DNA of 64,000 bases. It comes from Chitinibacter sp046530675 (GTDB taxonomy: Bacteria > Pseudomonadota > Gammaproteobacteria > Burkholderiales > Chitinibacteraceae). The DNA lies in contig NZ_CP172558.1 of the NCBI RefSeq assembly GCF_046530675.1, positions 1,488,001-1,552,000 on the forward strand, written 5' to 3'. The translations under genes were made by a program, and so were the position numbers. The notes under the pieces are model-generated. The model did no database searches, was not told the DNA's origin, and saw only the letters and a list, made by a program, of their open reading frames with translations. Of this stretch, positions 62,527 to 64,000 are shown piece by piece. Within the stretch, counting starts at the first letter, position 1. Each line of letters opens with the position of its first letter.

Positions 62527-63527
62527 TATTTATTTCCCCAGCAGAGATCCATCCCGGTTTTGGTGTCCTTGCTGTCAACACCGGCGACGGGTTTGGCTGC
62601 AATCAGTGTGACGCCGGTGTCGGTGTAGCCTGAGGGTTTTTTGCCCGTCTTGGCGTATTCAACGCCAGCAGCGACGCCCATCGCGGCCATTTTCAGCGGG
62701 TATTGCTGCGAAGTGGCGGCGATTTTGCCTGCGGCGACATCACGAATGCCCTGACAGCCGCCATCGACCGACACGACCAACACGCCTTTTTCCTTGCCGG
62801 CTTTTTTCAGCGCATTGAATGCGCCAGCGGCGGCGGGTTCGTTAATCGTGTAAACGAGGTTAATGTCGGGATTTTTCTGCAGGCAGTTTTCCATCGCGGT
62901 CTGGCCTTTGGCCTGATCGCCAAAACTGTCGGCCATGCAGACGACTTCGGCCGGTTTGGCGAGCTGATTGTTGTTCGCGTCAAACGATTGCAGGCCAAAG
63001 CCTTTCAAAAAACCGTTGTGGCGTTGCGCGCCGACCGGATGGCCCGGGAACAGATCCAGCGTGGCGATTTTGACCGGTTTGCCAGCCAGTGAAGTTTTGG
63101 CGTATTCGCCGACCAGCATGCCCGCTTTGTAATTGTCGGTCGCAAACAGCGCATCGGTCGCATTGGCCGGCTCGGTCGGACTGTCGAGCGCGATAATCAG
63201 CACGCCTTTTTCGCGCGCTTTTTTAATGGTGGGGACGATGGCTTTGGAGTCGCTCGGCGTGATCAGGATGGTTTTGGCACCTGCAGCGATCATGTTTTCA
63301 ATCGCCGTCACCTGACCGGCATTATCGCCATCGGTTTTGCCCGCAGCGGACAGCAGCTTCGCGCCTTTCGCTTTGGCCTCGGCTGTTGCGCCTTCTTTCA
63401 TTTTGACAAAGAAGGGATTGGTTTCGGTTTTGGTGATCAGTCCGATCACCGGCTCTGCGGCAAGGGCTGGGAAAGTGATGCTGCCGAGCAAGATGGCGAT
63501 GGCGATGGCGATGTGTGTGCGTTGCAT
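62526..63527 (-). CDS. Periplasmic sugar-binding protein (FrcB-like)
   Basis: A 333-residue Peripla_BP_4 protein, first gene of the operon. The signal peptide is MQRTHIAIAIAILLGSITFP with cleavage near ALA-AEPV. VIGLITKTETNPFFVKMKEGA starts lobe one; IILITPSDSKAIVPTIKKARE, VLIIALDSPTEP and NLVYTINEPAAAGAFNAL follow. AGGAGAAC precedes the ATG. The resemblance to fructose- and ribose-type binding proteins is clear; the sugar itself is not certain. Confidence 0.93.
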   Translation of the reverse strand: MQRTHIAIAIAILLGSITFPALAAEPVIGLITKTETNPFFVKMKEGATAEAKAKGAKLLSAAGKTDGDNAGQVTAIENMIAAGAKTILITPSDSKAIVPTIKKAREKGVLIIALDSPTEPANATDALFATDNYKAGMLVGEYAKTSLAGKPVKIATLDLFPGHPVGAQRHNGFLKGFGLQSFDANNNQLAKPAEVVCMADSFGDQAKGQTAMENCLQKNPDINLVYTINEPAAAGAFNALKKAGKEKGVLVVSVDGGCQGIRDVAAGKIAATSQQYPLKMAAMGVAAGVEYAKTGKKPSGYTDTGVTLIAAKPVAGVDSKDTKTGMDLCWGNK

Positions 63528-63584
63528 GGTGTTCTCCTGAATGAATGGGGTTCGACTGCAATCAAATCGTTCGTCTTTTATAAG

Positions 63585-63601
63585 TAAATCAATTTGATTT
63601 A
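63585..63601. promoter_or_regulatory. Candidate ROK-repressor operator 1
   Basis: TAAATCAA-T-TTGATTTA is a perfect 8+1+8 palindrome 58 bp upstream of the sugar-operon start. The surrounding AT-rich stretch is the only promoter-like region in the 372-bp gap 63528-63899, which otherwise holds no gene. Confidence 0.6.
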
Positions 63602-63626
63602 TTAAAGATTATGCTTGTGGCGTTAA

Positions 63627-63647
63627 TAAATCAATAGCCTTGATCTA
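63627..63647. promoter_or_regulatory. Candidate ROK-repressor operator 2
   Basis: TAAATCAA-TAGCC-TTGATCTA repeats the half-sites of operator 1 with a 5-bp spacer and one mismatch. It begins 42 bp from the start of operator 1, about four helical turns. Confidence 0.5.
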
Positions 63648-63736
63648 TATAAAAACCCTTAAATAACAAGCACTAAGTGGCTGCAGGTACAAACTAAGAC
63701 CGAGTCGTCACGCGAGCGTTGCTTAAATTTTCTTCT

Positions 63737-63784
63737 GGGTATATTGATGTGGGCATTGATGGGTAATGGCTTTGGCCATATACC
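63737..63784 (+). repeat. Dispersed 48-bp GGGTATA element, copy 6
   Basis: It begins GGGTATATTGATGTGGGC and ends CCATATACC. It lies between the divergent sugar operon and the gene beginning at 63900. Confidence 0.6.
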
Positions 63785-63899
63785 GGGTAAGGTATGGTTG
63801 GTGCTGCGCTCTGGATGTCACAAAAAATTAATCCATACACGGTGCGTCGATTCATCTGCTTAATCTAAGCTGACTTAAGTTTTTCTGCGGGGAAGGGTG

Positions 63900-64000
63900 A
63901 TGATGGCTTGGATCGTGCTTTTGGTGCTGGTGGTTTATTTGCTGATCAGTTGGCAGCGGTATCGACGCGATGGGCGGGTACAAGATGTGCGGCGTAAGCC
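63900..64000 (+). CDS. Start of a membrane-anchored protein (partial)
   Basis: The window cuts this gene after about 33 codons. GGGAAGGG precedes two consecutive ATG codons. The product starts with MMAWIVLLVLVVYLLISW, a strong transmembrane helix, then a basic stretch (QRYRRDGR). Nothing more can be said about its family. Confidence 0.65.
   Translation, partial: MMAWIVLLVLVVYLLISWQRYRRDGRVQDVRRK

Noticed and set aside
1..64000. Neisseria-type DNA uptake sequences (GCCGTCTGAA)
   Set aside because: No repeated occurrence of this string was noticed, so no uptake-sequence claim is made.

Overview
The window looks like the chromosome of a betaproteobacterium of the order Neisseriales, possibly near the Chitinibacteraceae. 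This is inferred from gene order: pilMNOPQ-aroK-aroB with a divergent PBP1A gene, ilvB-ilvH-ilvC close to psd/pssA/leuA, yihY-wrbA-DUF2069, sigma factor-DUF3619-RDD, and miaB-phoH-ybeY-corC-lnt. Base composition is close to balanced. No rRNA, CRISPR array, IS transposase or phage gene was seen.

Layout. 1-1.9 kb: end of ubiJ, then ubiB. 2.1-18 kb: a complete Lap-type adhesin system. It has an outer-membrane TolC-like protein, a type I secretion ABC transporter and its membrane fusion protein on the + strand, a convergent 2362-residue adhesin with an N-terminal retention module, and then a LuxR regulator, a LapG-type protease and a LapD-type degenerate GGDEF/EAL receptor. 18-28 kb: a PilZ protein, PBP1A, the type IV pilus operon and aroKB. 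28-35 kb: yihY, wrbA, DUF2069, an orphan SMI1/KNR4 protein, leuA with an in-frame HTH extension, pssA, psd and a Stealth sugar-phosphate transferase. 35-41 kb: ilvCHB and a small ECF sigma operon. 41-48 kb: a GIY-YIG protein and the lnt/corC/ybeY/phoH/miaB cluster with a YefM-YoeB pair inserted. 48-50 kb: tRNA-Met and a short GlpD-like oxidoreductase. 50-58 kb: an orphan periplasmic sugar-binding protein, an orphan NarL-type regulator, a PilZ protein and a second, 1679-residue RTX/VCBS adhesin. 58-63.5 kb: a fructose/ribose-type ABC uptake operon with a ROK regulator and a PfkB kinase. The last 100 bases begin a new membrane-anchored gene.

How it fits together. Surface attachment is the main theme. 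LapD-like and LapG-like proteins should hold or release the first adhesin according to c-di-GMP, and both adhesins carry C-terminal signals for the single type I exporter in the window. Two PilZ proteins and two LuxR-type regulators sit beside these genes, and type IV pili are encoded between them.

Notable non-coding or structural features: a tandem array of about eight 516-bp units, seven of them apparently identical, in the first adhesin; a dispersed 48-49 bp element bounded by GGGTATA and TATACC (six full copies and one short one); several large imperfect palindromes, including two built on a GTAGGAGCGGCTT REP-like core; a textbook intrinsic terminator that contains the aroK start codon; and a YefM-YoeB pair whose promoter carries the TGTACA operator core.
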